Part shown: positions 17,690 to 26,153 of the stretch, in pieces | Numbering within the stretch: the first letter of the stretch is position 1 | How the letters are laid out: each line of letters opens with the position of its first letter | Source of the DNA: an uncultured Eubacterium sp. | Lineage (GTDB): Bacteria; Bacillota; Clostridia; Oscillospirales; Acutalibacteraceae | Assembly (NCBI GenBank): GCA_910583925.1 | Contig: CAJTZJ010000017.1 | Coordinates: forward strand, 1-37,765 | DNA: 37,765 nucleotides | Direction of reading: 5' to 3' | Translations under genes and position numbers: made by a program | Notes under the pieces: generated by a model | Databases searched by the model: none | Told to the model about the DNA's origin: nothing | What the model saw: only the letters and a program-made list of their open reading frames with translations

Positions 17690-18526
17690 ATGAAAAATTT
17701 AAAGAATCTAAAGCTGAATTTTAAATACGATTTATCCTTTCTTATTAAGCCTTTTATGATTTTATCCTTTTTGTCGGCAGCTGCCTATGCCTTAAAGCTT
17801 TTGGGTATTTCTCAGGCTGATAAGATTTTCTTTGTGTGCTTAATCCTGATTATTGCTCCCATAACCTTAAATCATATAAAAACTCCTAATAATAAACTGT
17901 CATTTATCATGGTATTATTTATTTTTGTAATACTGTATCTCTATGTATACGAAGATCTTCTGATTTTTCTTGCAAATAAATGTAAAAACAACGGCGTTGT
18001 ATTCGGCTTTATGAATACGATTTTTAATACTTTTGGCTTAACTGATTTTGAAACTCTTATTTACCATACATCTTACGGCGGAGCAAAGCTCATTAACGGC
18101 AAAATAACAACCGGTGCCGTAGATATATTTATTTCAAATCATAACAGCAGTGAAGCGTTTATTTTTCTTTGCGGAAGATATTTTTCTCTTTTTTCGGCTT
18201 TGGGAATTGCTTTTTCAGTAAAAAAGCATAAGAAAGCAATCCTGTTTATTACTCTCTTTTCATTTTTAAGCGGAAATATGACGATTTATCTTTTAACATT
18301 GCTGCTGCAATTTACACAGTATTATTTTATTTTTCTTCTTTTTAGTTTCATTTCCTATTTTATAGCCAATGCAGCAATAATAAACGGTGGCTTCGCAGTT
18401 AACAGCTCAATATTTGAATTGTTCATTTATTGTGATAATTATATCTATATTCTTGCCGTAGGTTTATTTTTATGTGCTGTTTCCTATTATGTTTCAAGGC
18501 TTGCAAAAGAGAAGCTGAAATGGTAA
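17690..18526 (+). CDS. Polytopic membrane protein resembling a degenerate PTS EIIC domain
   Basis: A 278-residue hydrophobic protein with many membrane segments. By eye the second half follows the order of glucose/maltose-type EIIC domains: FNTFGL, then CGRYFSLFSALGIAFSV, a KKHKKAILFITLFSFLSGN stretch where EIIC proteins have the FLTGITEPIEF loop, and a last hydrophobic block. The sugar-binding GITEPIEF motif is absent (SGNMTIYLL instead), and no EIIA or EIIB domain is nearby. It may be a decayed or repurposed transporter. The ribosome binding site is poor. The family call is tentative; that it is a membrane protein is clear. Confidence 0.6.
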   Translation: MKNLKNLKLNFKYDLSFLIKPFMILSFLSAAAYALKLLGISQADKIFFVCLILIIAPITLNHIKTPNNKLSFIMVLFIFVILYLYVYEDLLIFLANKCKNNGVVFGFMNTIFNTFGLTDFETLIYHTSYGGAKLINGKITTGAVDIFISNHNSSEAFIFLCGRYFSLFSALGIAFSVKKHKKAILFITLFSFLSGNMTIYLLTLLLQFTQYYFIFLLFSFISYFIANAAIINGGFAVNSSIFELFIYCDNYIYILAVGLFLCAVSYYVSRLAKEKLKW

Positions 18527-18545
18527 TATATATTTGGTGATAGAA

Positions 18546-19211
18546 ATGAATGTAAGAGAAGAATTGTTAAAGAATCAGGATGTGAAATATAAAGAATTTC
18601 ATAGCAAGTTAATTCCTAATGTTGACAGCGATAAAATCATCGGTGTAAGAATTCCGCAACTCAGAAAAATCGGAAAGGCTTTGCCTGATAATGATTTTGC
18701 ATGGGATTATTATGAAGAAATTATGCTGCACGGCTTTTTTATCGGATATGCGAAATTGCCGTTTGAAGAACGGATTTCTCTTCTTGACAGCTTTGTTCCG
18801 AAAATTGACAACTGGGCTGTTTGTGATTGCGTTTGTTCATCATTGAAATTCATCAATAAAAATAAGGCAGTATTCCTTGCATATTTAAAGAAATATATGA
18901 ATTCAAAAAATGAATATGAAATTCGTTTTTCCATTGTTATTTTGATGGACTATTATCTTGATGATGAATATTCCGATTTGGCAATCAATTATTTAAAAAA
19001 TATAAAAAGTGAATATTATTATGTTAATATGGCTGCAGCATGGGCATTATCTGTTGCTTTTGTTAAATATCGTGAAAAGATAATGCCTTTGATTGAAAAT
19101 CATATTTTATCAAAAGAAATTCATAATATGACAATATCGAAAATCAGAGATAGCTTTAGAGTTGATAAGGACACGAAAGCATTGCTGAAAACACTTAAAC
19201 GAACAAAATAA
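18546..19211 (+). CDS. AlkD-type DNA alkylation repair protein (HEAT repeats)
   Basis: A 221-residue all-helical protein matching the AlkC/AlkD DNA glycosylase superfamily: VRIPQLRKIGK near residue 35, HGFFIGYA, the DNWAVCDCVCSSLK segment and a later YYVNMAAAWALSVAF repeat. AlkD-type enzymes excise N3- and N7-alkylated purines (family knowledge); several relatives of this length have no proven activity. The ATG at 18546 has GGTGA just upstream; the in-frame TTG at 18534 and GTG at 18537 are less likely. It lies 19 nt after the membrane protein gene and before a strong bidirectional terminator. Confidence 0.85.
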   Translation: MNVREELLKNQDVKYKEFHSKLIPNVDSDKIIGVRIPQLRKIGKALPDNDFAWDYYEEIMLHGFFIGYAKLPFEERISLLDSFVPKIDNWAVCDCVCSSLKFINKNKAVFLAYLKKYMNSKNEYEIRFSIVILMDYYLDDEYSDLAINYLKNIKSEYYYVNMAAAWALSVAFVKYREKIMPLIENHILSKEIHNMTISKIRDSFRVDKDTKALLKTLKRTK

Positions 19212-19214
19212 CTA

Positions 19215-19246
19215 AAAACCGCTTGAAGATTTCTTCAAGCGGTTTT
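19215..19246. terminator. Bidirectional terminator between the alkD-like gene and murC
   Basis: A perfect 15-bp stem (arms 19215-19229 and 19232-19246) with a TT loop and A/T ends in both directions, between two convergent genes. Confidence 0.92.
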
Positions 19247-19250
19247 ACTC

Positions 19251-20627
19251 TTATTTATTAAGTTTATCTACAAGCATTCTTGAAACTTTATAAACATCGC
19301 CGCAGCCAAGGGTAATGACCATATCTCCGTCCTCGCAGTTTTCTGCAAGAAAGTCGGAAATATCTTCCAGCTTATCAATCTGAATACAATCAGGAATTTT
19401 ATCTGATAAATCCGTTGCTTTAATTCCGATTTTATTTACTTCGCGGCTTCCCATAATTTCGGAAACAACGCATTTGTCTGCAATCTGAAGCACCCTTGCA
19501 AAGTCATCAAGCAGCTTTGCAGTTCTTGTATAAGTGAATGGCTGATGAACTGCCCAGACTCTTTTATATCCCATTTTCATTGCTGCATTAAGCGTAACCT
19601 CAATTTCAGCAGGGTGGTGGGCATAATCATCAACAATGGTAACACCTTTATAGGTGCCGATTAATTCAAATCTTCTTCCTGCACCCCTAAATGCTTTCAG
19701 CCCTCTGCAAATACTTTCAACATCAGCACCGCTCATATAGGCAGCAACAAAGGCAGCAAGTGAATTCAAAATATTGTGGCTTCCGGGAACCGAAAGAATG
19801 ATATGTGTTACAAATTTTCCGTTATGGTAAACATCGTATTCGGATTTGAAGCCGCCGGGAACATCTATATTTTCAGCGGTCCACTCACAGCGGTTATCTG
19901 TTCCGAAAGAAACAAGCTGTTTTCCATGAATGCCCTTTAGCATATCAACGGTGTTTTCATCATCGCCGTTATAAATAATCATTTTTGTAGTTTTATTACA
20001 GAATTCTCTGAATGATTTTTTGATATTTTCAAGAGTACCGAAGAAATCAAGATGATCCTCATCAATATTCAATACAACAGCCATATCCGCATTCATATGA
20101 AGAAAGGTGTTGTTGAATTCGCAGGATTCACAAACAAAATTCTGGCTGTTGCCGTATCTTCCGTATGCGTCAATAGCAGGGAGCTTACCGCCGATAACAG
20201 CACTTGGATCAAGCCCTGCTTCAAGCAAAATCTGCGTTGTCATAGAAGAAACCGTAGTTTTTCCGTGGGTTCCGCATATTCCGATACAGTTTGAAAAAAT
20301 ACGGCTTATTGCACCCAATACCACTGCTCTTTCAAAAGTCGGAAGATTTGCTTTTGCGTATTCCAGCTCCTCATTGCCTTCTAAAATCGCATTCGTATAT
20401 ATTACAAGCTCAACATCTTCCGTTATATTTTCTTTAACCTGACCAAGATAAACCTTTGCGCCTTCTTTTTCAATTCTTCTGAATGTTTCGGTATCATTAT
20501 TATCTGAACCTGATACATTATATCCGAGAGAAATAAGTATTTCGGCAACAGGGCACATGCCTGCACCTCCGATTCCGATAAAATGTATTCTTTTTACCTC
20601 TTTAAGTATTGTATCTATATCTTTCAA
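19251..20627 (-). CDS. murC: UDP-N-acetylmuramate--L-alanine ligase MurC
   Basis: A 458-residue peptidoglycan ligase that adds L-alanine to UDP-MurNAc with ATP in the cytoplasm. N-terminal FIGIGGAGM binds the UDP substrate, the P-loop is GTHGKT (119-124), and NIDEDHLDFF and VDDYAHHPAEI are the expected central and C-terminal motifs. Length is normal. The start is TTG at 20627, set by AGGAGG at 20635-20640; no in-frame ATG lies nearby. It is a lone minus-strand gene here, not in a dcw cluster, as is common in Clostridia. Confidence 0.97.
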   Translation of the reverse strand: MKDIDTILKEVKRIHFIGIGGAGMCPVAEILISLGYNVSGSDNNDTETFRRIEKEGAKVYLGQVKENITEDVELVIYTNAILEGNEELEYAKANLPTFERAVVLGAISRIFSNCIGICGTHGKTTVSSMTTQILLEAGLDPSAVIGGKLPAIDAYGRYGNSQNFVCESCEFNNTFLHMNADMAVVLNIDEDHLDFFGTLENIKKSFREFCNKTTKMIIYNGDDENTVDMLKGIHGKQLVSFGTDNRCEWTAENIDVPGGFKSEYDVYHNGKFVTHIILSVPGSHNILNSLAAFVAAYMSGADVESICRGLKAFRGAGRRFELIGTYKGVTIVDDYAHHPAEIEVTLNAAMKMGYKRVWAVHQPFTYTRTAKLLDDFARVLQIADKCVVSEIMGSREVNKIGIKATDLSDKIPDCIQIDKLEDISDFLAENCEDGDMVITLGCGDVYKVSRMLVDKLNK

Positions 20628-20657
20628 GAGAAAGCCTCCTAAAAATTGTTTTTTAGT

Positions 20658-20686
20658 ATTATACTACAATTTTATTTAAAAATAAA
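20658..20686 (-). promoter_or_regulatory. Probable murC promoter
   Basis: On the minus strand, TATAAT at 20663-20658 with a weak TTTATT -35 (20686-20681) at 17 nt. It lies 18 nt before the murC ribosome binding site. Confidence 0.45.
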
Positions 20687-20701
20687 TACTTTCGTTCATT
20701 A

Positions 20702-20728
20702 ACAATGATTTTTTTTAAGCATAGTATG
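20702..20728 (+). promoter_or_regulatory. Possible mother-cell sigma (SigK/SigE-like) promoter of dpaAB
   Basis: AC (20702-20703), 16 nt, then CATAGTATG (20720-20728), one base from the SigK -10 pattern CATANNNTA. dpaAB is SigK-controlled in studied spore formers (established). No good sigma-A promoter is seen here. Short, loose motifs, so moderate confidence at best. Confidence 0.4.
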
Positions 20729-20749
20729 AATTGAAACTGAGGTGTTGTT

Positions 20750-21478
20750 ATGAAATTAAAAAAATTTATTGTTCCCTTTACGGGAGATAAAAGAATGATT
20801 TATGCAAAAGAATATCTTGAAAACCATGGGTTTGAACACACAGGGAATTCAGAAAATGCTGATTTTGTGCTTCTTCCGGTACCTGTAAAAGAGGATATGT
20901 TTAAAGGCTTTGAGGATAAAATTTTGTTTTATGGAATGGGAAATCGAAAAAACGGCTTTGACTATATGAAATACGAAAGCTTTGTTTTGAAAAATGCCTT
21001 TTTAACTGCTGAAGGAGCAGTAACGTTAATTGAAGAAAATACGGCTTATTCTCTTTATCGTGCCGAAATTCTGATTATCGGCTATGGAAGAATAGGTAAG
21101 GCTCTTCATAATATCCTGAAAGGCTACGGTGCTGATATAACTGTTTGTTCGAGAAGCAAATCCTCTAAAGATGAAGCAATTTTCAATGGTGCAAAACATA
21201 TCAGTTTTGAACAGCTTAAATCAGAAAATAATGCCAATATCATTTTCAACACTGTTCCTCATATGGTACTTACAAAAAATGAGCTTTCCGCTCTGAAAAA
21301 AGATGCCGTAATTCTTGATCTGGCATCCTTTCCCGGCGGAGTGGATACCCTTGTTGCCGACAGCTTGGGTCTTGCAGTTTTGAACGGCAGAAAAATGCCG
21401 TCAAGATATACTGAGAAAACAGCCGGCTATCTGATTGGTGAGGCAGTTTCAGATATAATTGAGGAGGAATTAACTTAA
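20750..21478 (+). CDS. dpaA: Dipicolinate synthase subunit A
   Basis: A 242-residue Rossmann-fold protein that, with DpaB, makes dipicolinic acid from a lysine-pathway intermediate in the mother cell during sporulation. Seen: the dinucleotide loop IIGYGRIGKAL (about residues 108-118), NTVPHMVL, the DLASFPGGVD segment, and the C-terminal SRYTEKTAG. It is shorter than the roughly 297-residue B. subtilis protein, mostly in the N-terminal domain. The start has GAGGTG upstream. Its stop overlaps the dpaB start (TAATG), so the two are coupled. This is the best evidence here for an endospore-forming lineage. Confidence 0.93.
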   Translation: MKLKKFIVPFTGDKRMIYAKEYLENHGFEHTGNSENADFVLLPVPVKEDMFKGFEDKILFYGMGNRKNGFDYMKYESFVLKNAFLTAEGAVTLIEENTAYSLYRAEILIIGYGRIGKALHNILKGYGADITVCSRSKSSKDEAIFNGAKHISFEQLKSENNANIIFNTVPHMVLTKNELSALKKDAVILDLASFPGGVDTLVADSLGLAVLNGRKMPSRYTEKTAGYLIGEAVSDIIEEELT

Positions 21479-22041
21479 TGAAAATAGGTTACGCATTAAC
21501 AGGTTCTTTCTGTACATTTTCAAAAACAATTGAGGCTTTAAAAGAGCTTGTTATGATGGGTTATGATGTTTATCCGATTATGAGTGAAACATCATATAAT
21601 ACAGATACCCGCTTTGGCGATGCAAAGGATATTCAGGATGAAATTATTTCTATTACAGGTCACAGCATTATTCATAAAATTGAGCAGGCAGAGCCTATCG
21701 GTCCTAAGAAAATGTTTGACATTCTTTGTATTGTTCCGTGTACAGGAAACACACTTGCGAAGCTTGCAAACGGCATTGCCGATACAGCAGTTACAATGGC
21801 GGCAAAAAGCCATCTCAGAAACAGCCGTCCTGTAATCATCGGTGTGTCTACTAACGATGCACTTGGCGGTGCCGCGAAAAATATCGGCAGCCTTATGAAC
21901 TATAAAAACTACTATTTTGTTCCGTTTGGAATGGATGACTGTATTCATAAAACAAAATCTATGGTATGCGATTTTACACTTGTTGCCGATACCGTAAAAA
22001 AAGTAGAGAACGGCGAAGAAATATTAAAGAAAATATTTTAA
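21478..22041 (+). CDS. dpaB: Dipicolinate synthase subunit B (flavoprotein)
   Basis: A 187-residue flavoprotein of the DpaB/SpoVFB type. Typical segments are IGYALTGSFCTF at the N-terminus, GYDVYPIMSE, VPCTGNTLAKLANGIADTAVTMAAK, and GGAAKNIGSLMNYKNYYFVPFGMDD. It works as a complex with DpaA to form dipicolinate for the spore core. The ATG overlaps the dpaA stop by one base. A promoter for potABCD begins 8 nt after its stop, so the sporulation pair and the polyamine operon appear to be separate units. Confidence 0.94.
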   Translation: MKIGYALTGSFCTFSKTIEALKELVMMGYDVYPIMSETSYNTDTRFGDAKDIQDEIISITGHSIIHKIEQAEPIGPKKMFDILCIVPCTGNTLAKLANGIADTAVTMAAKSHLRNSRPVIIGVSTNDALGGAAKNIGSLMNYKNYYFVPFGMDDCIHKTKSMVCDFTLVADTVKKVENGEEILKKIF

Positions 22042-22048
22042 AAATTTG

Positions 22049-22076
22049 TTGACTTTTGTGGATAATTTGGTATATT
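22049..22076 (+). promoter_or_regulatory. Promoter of potABCD
   Basis: TTGACT (22049-22054), a 16-nt spacer and TATATT (22071-22076). An 18-nt AT-only palindrome (22077-22094) follows directly and lies in the 5' leader. Confidence 0.65.
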
Positions 22077-22131
22077 AAAAATATTAATATTTTTATATAT
22101 TAAAATCGGGTTACAAAGAGGAAGTGCATAA

Positions 22132-23265
22132 TTGGAAAAATTGATTGATCTTAAGGATGTCACTGTAAAATATGGTGATAATGTTGTATTGGATAAACTT
22201 AATCTTTATATAAACGAAAAAGAGTTTATAACGCTGCTTGGCCCATCCGGTTGCGGTAAAACAACTACTCTTCGCTGCATAGCAGGTTTTATTGAACCAA
22301 ACAGCGGTAAGGTTATTTTTGAGGGTAAAGTAATTAATGATGTTCCGCCTCATAAAAGGAAGGTAAACACCATTTTTCAGCGTTATGCTCTTTTTTCTCA
22401 TTTAAATGTTTATGAGAATATAGCTTTTGGTCCCGAGCTTAAGAAAATGCCGAAGGATGAAATAAGAAAAACTGTAGCTGAAATGCTTGAGCTTGTTAAC
22501 CTTAAGGGCTTTGAAAAAAGAAGAATAGACAGCCTTTCAGGCGGTCAGCAGCAGCGTGTAGCCATTGCAAGAGCTCTTGCAAACAGACCGCATGTGCTTC
22601 TTTTGGATGAGCCTCTCGGTGCACTTGATTTAAAGCTTCGCAAGGATATGCAAAAAGAGCTTAAGGCAATTCAGAAAAGACTTGGAATAACCTTTATCTA
22701 TGTAACTCATGATCAGGAAGAGGCTTTGTCAATGAGTGATATGGTTGTTGTTATGGACAAGGGTAAAATTCAGCAGATCGGCACACCTGAAGATATTTAT
22801 AATGAGCCTGTGAATGCTTTTGTAGCTGATTTCATAGGTGAATCCAATATAGTTGATGCGATTATGATAAAGGATTATCTTGTAAGCTTTCAGGGTGCTA
22901 CCTTTAAATGCCTTGATAAAGGCTTTGAACCAAATGAACAAACAGAGGCGGTTGTCAGACCGGAGGATATTGAAATATGCAAGCCCGGTACAAAGAATGC
23001 ATTAACAGGTGTAATAACTGATGTGGTTTTTAAGGGTACATTTTTTGAAACCTTTGTTGATGTAAACGGCTTTATCTGGCTTATTCAGACAACAGATTTT
23101 CACCAGATCGGCGAAACCGTCGGAATGTATATTGATGCTGATGCAATACATGTTATGAAACGCAGTGAATACAGCGGAGAATTCGGTGATTATTCATCCT
23201 TCTCTGACGAATTTGATCATATCAATGATGCTGATTATGATTGGGAGGCTGAAAATGAGCAGTAA
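22132..23265 (+). CDS. potA: Spermidine/putrescine import ATPase PotA
   Basis: A 377-residue ABC ATPase powering polyamine uptake. Walker A GPSGCGKTT (37-45), signature LSGGQQQR, Walker B LLLDEP and H-loop TH are all intact. The C-terminal regulatory domain (TOBE-like, about 255-345) contains VVRPEDIEI. An acidic tail follows, rich in Asp, Glu and Ser (about 350-377), longer than I expect for PotA. The start is TTG at 22132 behind AGAGGAAG. The last 11 nt overlap potB. First gene of a four-gene operon with overlapping starts and stops. Confidence 0.95.
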   Translation: MEKLIDLKDVTVKYGDNVVLDKLNLYINEKEFITLLGPSGCGKTTTLRCIAGFIEPNSGKVIFEGKVINDVPPHKRKVNTIFQRYALFSHLNVYENIAFGPELKKMPKDEIRKTVAEMLELVNLKGFEKRRIDSLSGGQQQRVAIARALANRPHVLLLDEPLGALDLKLRKDMQKELKAIQKRLGITFIYVTHDQEEALSMSDMVVVMDKGKIQQIGTPEDIYNEPVNAFVADFIGESNIVDAIMIKDYLVSFQGATFKCLDKGFEPNEQTEAVVRPEDIEICKPGTKNALTGVITDVVFKGTFFETFVDVNGFIWLIQTTDFHQIGETVGMYIDADAIHVMKRSEYSGEFGDYSSFSDEFDHINDADYDWEAENEQ

Positions 23266-24079
23266 GTTTTCCCGAATGTTATTGGACAAGCCCTATTTGG
23301 TTTGGTCTTTATTATTTATTATTGCACCGCTCATTATGGTTTTATATTATGCTTTAACCGATTCATCGGGCGCATTCACACTTAAATATATTGAGGCTAT
23401 TCCCGGCTACACACCAACAATTCTGCTTTCCATTCTTTATGGCGTTTTTGCAACACTGATATGTCTTGTTATCGGTTATCCGCTTGCATATTTTATATCA
23501 AAAGCAAAATTAAGCACGCAAGGTACGATGATTCTTCTTGTTATGCTTCCCATGTGGATGAATTTTCTGATTCGAACATATTCGCTGATGACAATTCTCG
23601 GAGATTCAGGAATCATTAATACAGTTTTAAATTTTTTTGGAATGGAAAGCGTAAAAATAATGAATACAGGCGGTGCTGTGCTTTTAGGTATGGTTTATAA
23701 TTTTCTGCCGTTTATGGTTCTGCCGATTTATTCTGTTATCAGTAAAATGGATAAATCACTTATAGAAGCTGCACAGGATTTGGGATCAAACAGATTTCAG
23801 ATTCTGAAAAAAGTAATTATGCCATTGTCACTTCCGGGAATTATAAGCGGCATTACAATGGTTTTTGTTCCTTGTGTTTCAACCTTTTATATTACCCAAA
23901 AGCTCGGAGGAGGGCAGATTGTTCTCATAGGTGATGTTATTGAAACGCAGTTTCAGAATGCAAATAATTATAATCTTGGTGCAAGTCTTTCTTTTGTGCT
24001 GATGATTTTAATATTAATTTGTCTTGGTATTATGAATTATTTTGGTGCTGATGATAATGAGGGAGGGGTTATAATATGA
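23255..24079 (+). CDS. potB: Polyamine ABC transporter permease PotB
   Basis: A 274-residue inner-membrane permease. The cytoplasmic EAA loop is visible as EAAQDLGSNRFQILKKVIMPLSLPG, the docking site for PotA. The ATG at 23255 has GGGAGG upstream and overlaps the potA end; an earlier in-frame ATG lies wholly inside potA and is unlikely. The stop overlaps the potC ATG by 4 nt (ATGA). Confidence 0.95.
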   Translation: MSSKFSRMLLDKPYLVWSLLFIIAPLIMVLYYALTDSSGAFTLKYIEAIPGYTPTILLSILYGVFATLICLVIGYPLAYFISKAKLSTQGTMILLVMLPMWMNFLIRTYSLMTILGDSGIINTVLNFFGMESVKIMNTGGAVLLGMVYNFLPFMVLPIYSVISKMDKSLIEAAQDLGSNRFQILKKVIMPLSLPGIISGITMVFVPCVSTFYITQKLGGGQIVLIGDVIETQFQNANNYNLGASLSFVLMILILICLGIMNYFGADDNEGGVII

Positions 24080-24897
24080 AAAATAAACTTTCCCATGGTG
24101 CAAGGGCTTATGTTATTTTAATCTTCATTTTTCTTTATCTTCCTATAATCGTAATGGCTTTGTTTTCATTTAATGATTCAGCAAGTACCTATATATTTAC
24201 AGGCTTTTCGGTAAAATGGTGGAATGAGATGTTTTCTAACGAAGCAGCAATGAGAGCTTTAAGAAATACGCTTGTTTTAGCTGTTGCGACTGCTGTTTGC
24301 TCAACAGCTCTCGGAACTCTTGCTGCGGTTGGTATTTTTAATTCAAGAAATAAGCTTTATAAAAAAACGATAATGGGCGTTACCAATATACCGATGATGA
24401 ATCCTGAAATCGTTACGGGTATTTCTATGATGCTTCTTTTTGCGTTTTCAGGCATGATTATAAATAAATCTGATGTACTTGGATTCGGAACACTGCTTAT
24501 AGCTCATATAACATTTTCCTTGCCCTATGTTGTTTTAAATATTCTTCCCAAGCTTAGGCAGTTTGATATGCATATTTATGAAGCTGCCGTTGATCTTGGC
24601 TGTAAGCCTTTTAAAGCTTTTTTTAAGGTAGTATTTCCTGATATCGCAACCGGGATATTTACCGGTCTTGTTATGAGTTTTACCTTATCGCTTGATGATT
24701 TTATTATTTCGTATTTTACGAACGGACCAAGCTTTCAGACCTTACCGATTTATATTTTTTCTTTAACTAAAAAGCGTGTTAAGCCGGATATGTATGCTTT
24801 GTCTACTCTTATATTCATAGTGATATTTGTTCTTTTGTTATTAATCAATATTGTTCAGGCACGCTCTGATAAAAAGGGTAAGAGTGATTCAAAATGA
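24076..24897 (+). CDS. potC: Polyamine ABC transporter permease PotC
   Basis: A 273-residue inner-membrane permease partnering PotB. Its EAA loop reads EAAVDLGCKPFKAFFKVVFPD, and SLDDFIISYF is typical of PotC. It overlaps potB and potD by 4 nt each, so all four subunits are probably translated in sequence at similar levels. Confidence 0.95.
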   Translation: MKNKLSHGARAYVILIFIFLYLPIIVMALFSFNDSASTYIFTGFSVKWWNEMFSNEAAMRALRNTLVLAVATAVCSTALGTLAAVGIFNSRNKLYKKTIMGVTNIPMMNPEIVTGISMMLLFAFSGMIINKSDVLGFGTLLIAHITFSLPYVVLNILPKLRQFDMHIYEAAVDLGCKPFKAFFKVVFPDIATGIFTGLVMSFTLSLDDFIISYFTNGPSFQTLPIYIFSLTKKRVKPDMYALSTLIFIVIFVLLLLINIVQARSDKKGKSDSK

Positions 24898-26153
24898 AGA
24901 AATTAATTGCTTTTTTGCTTGTTTTGTTTGCCTTGCTTGCACCCTTTAATCTTGTTGCTTTTGCTGATGAAGAGGTATTTACGGAGGAACAGATTGATTA
25001 CTACAGAAATCTTGGCTTGCAGGGAACCTCTGTTAATGTTTACAACTGGGGCGAATATATATCTGATGGCTCTGAAGGCTCTATGAATGTAGTAAGTGAA
25101 TTTGAAAGACTTACCGGTGCTAAGGTTAATTACACAAATTATGAATCTAATGAAAATATGTATTCAAAGCTTTCTGGAGGCGGTGTTTCATATGATGTTA
25201 TCGTTCCAAGTGACTATATGATAAGCAGGCTGATTGATGAAGATATGCTTGTAGAAATAGATTGGAACAATGTTCCCAATATCAGATATATTGAAAACCG
25301 ATATAAAAATTTATATTTTGACCCTGAACAGAAATATACGCTTTGCTATAATATTGGTACAACTGCCCTGATTTATAATACAGAGCTTGTTAAAGAAAAA
25401 CCGACCAGCTGGAAGGTCTTATGGGATGAGCAGTATAAAGATAAAATTCTTATGTTTAATAATTCACGAGATGCTTTTGCAATTGCTCAGGCAATTTTAG
25501 GTCAAAGTCTTAATACCATAGATGAAAGCGAGTGGACAGCGGCGGCAGCGCTTTTGGCTGAGCAAAAGGATGCCGTAAACCCGGTTTATGTTATGGATGA
25601 GGTATTTAATCTTATGGAAAGCGGAGAATATGCTTTTGCTGCCTATTACGCAGGCGATTATGTTCTGATGAATGAAAACAATGATAATCTTGCATATTGT
25701 TTCCCGGAAGAGGGGGTAAACATATTTTATGATGCTTTCTGTATTCCTAAGTGTGTACACAATAAAAAAGGTGCAGAAGCATTTATAAACTTTATGCATG
25801 AACCGCAGGTTGCACTGGAAAATGCTGAATTTATTTTCTATGCTTCCCCAAATGTAACCGTTAAAAATAATGAAAATCATTCTCTTTACAAAAATGAAGC
25901 CGTTTATCCGCAGAAAATGCCTGCAGGTCAGTATTTTGAAAATTTACCGCAAAACATTCTTGAGCTTCAGGCTGATTTATGGACTAATGTAAAAAGCGGA
26001 AATTTATCTTTAGATAGTGAAATGAATAATAAAAAAATTTATATTGAATCAGCAATTCTTGCAGGAATTATTGCTTCTGTTGCTGTTTTTAAGCTTGTTT
26101 CAAACAGAAAAAAAAGAAAAACTGAAGATTTAAGTGATTTGTATGAACAGTAA
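24894..26153 (+). CDS. potD: Polyamine-binding protein PotD, with C-terminal membrane anchor
   Basis: A 419-residue extracellular substrate-binding protein of the PotD/PotF family (VYNWGEYISDG near the mature start, SYDVIVPSDYMI, the AYYAGD region). The signal peptide (about 1-24, ending AFA) has no lipobox cysteine, so it is not the usual Gram-positive lipoprotein. Instead a hydrophobic segment at about 383-402 followed by SNRKKRK should hold it in the membrane by its C-terminus. About 30 residues precede the Pot-type NVYNWGEY motif. Its 3' end overlaps the HAD gene start by 11 nt. Confidence 0.92.
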   Translation: MKKLIAFLLVLFALLAPFNLVAFADEEVFTEEQIDYYRNLGLQGTSVNVYNWGEYISDGSEGSMNVVSEFERLTGAKVNYTNYESNENMYSKLSGGGVSYDVIVPSDYMISRLIDEDMLVEIDWNNVPNIRYIENRYKNLYFDPEQKYTLCYNIGTTALIYNTELVKEKPTSWKVLWDEQYKDKILMFNNSRDAFAIAQAILGQSLNTIDESEWTAAAALLAEQKDAVNPVYVMDEVFNLMESGEYAFAAYYAGDYVLMNENNDNLAYCFPEEGVNIFYDAFCIPKCVHNKKGAEAFINFMHEPQVALENAEFIFYASPNVTVKNNENHSLYKNEAVYPQKMPAGQYFENLPQNILELQADLWTNVKSGNLSLDSEMNNKKIYIESAILAGIIASVAVFKLVSNRKKRKTEDLSDLYEQ

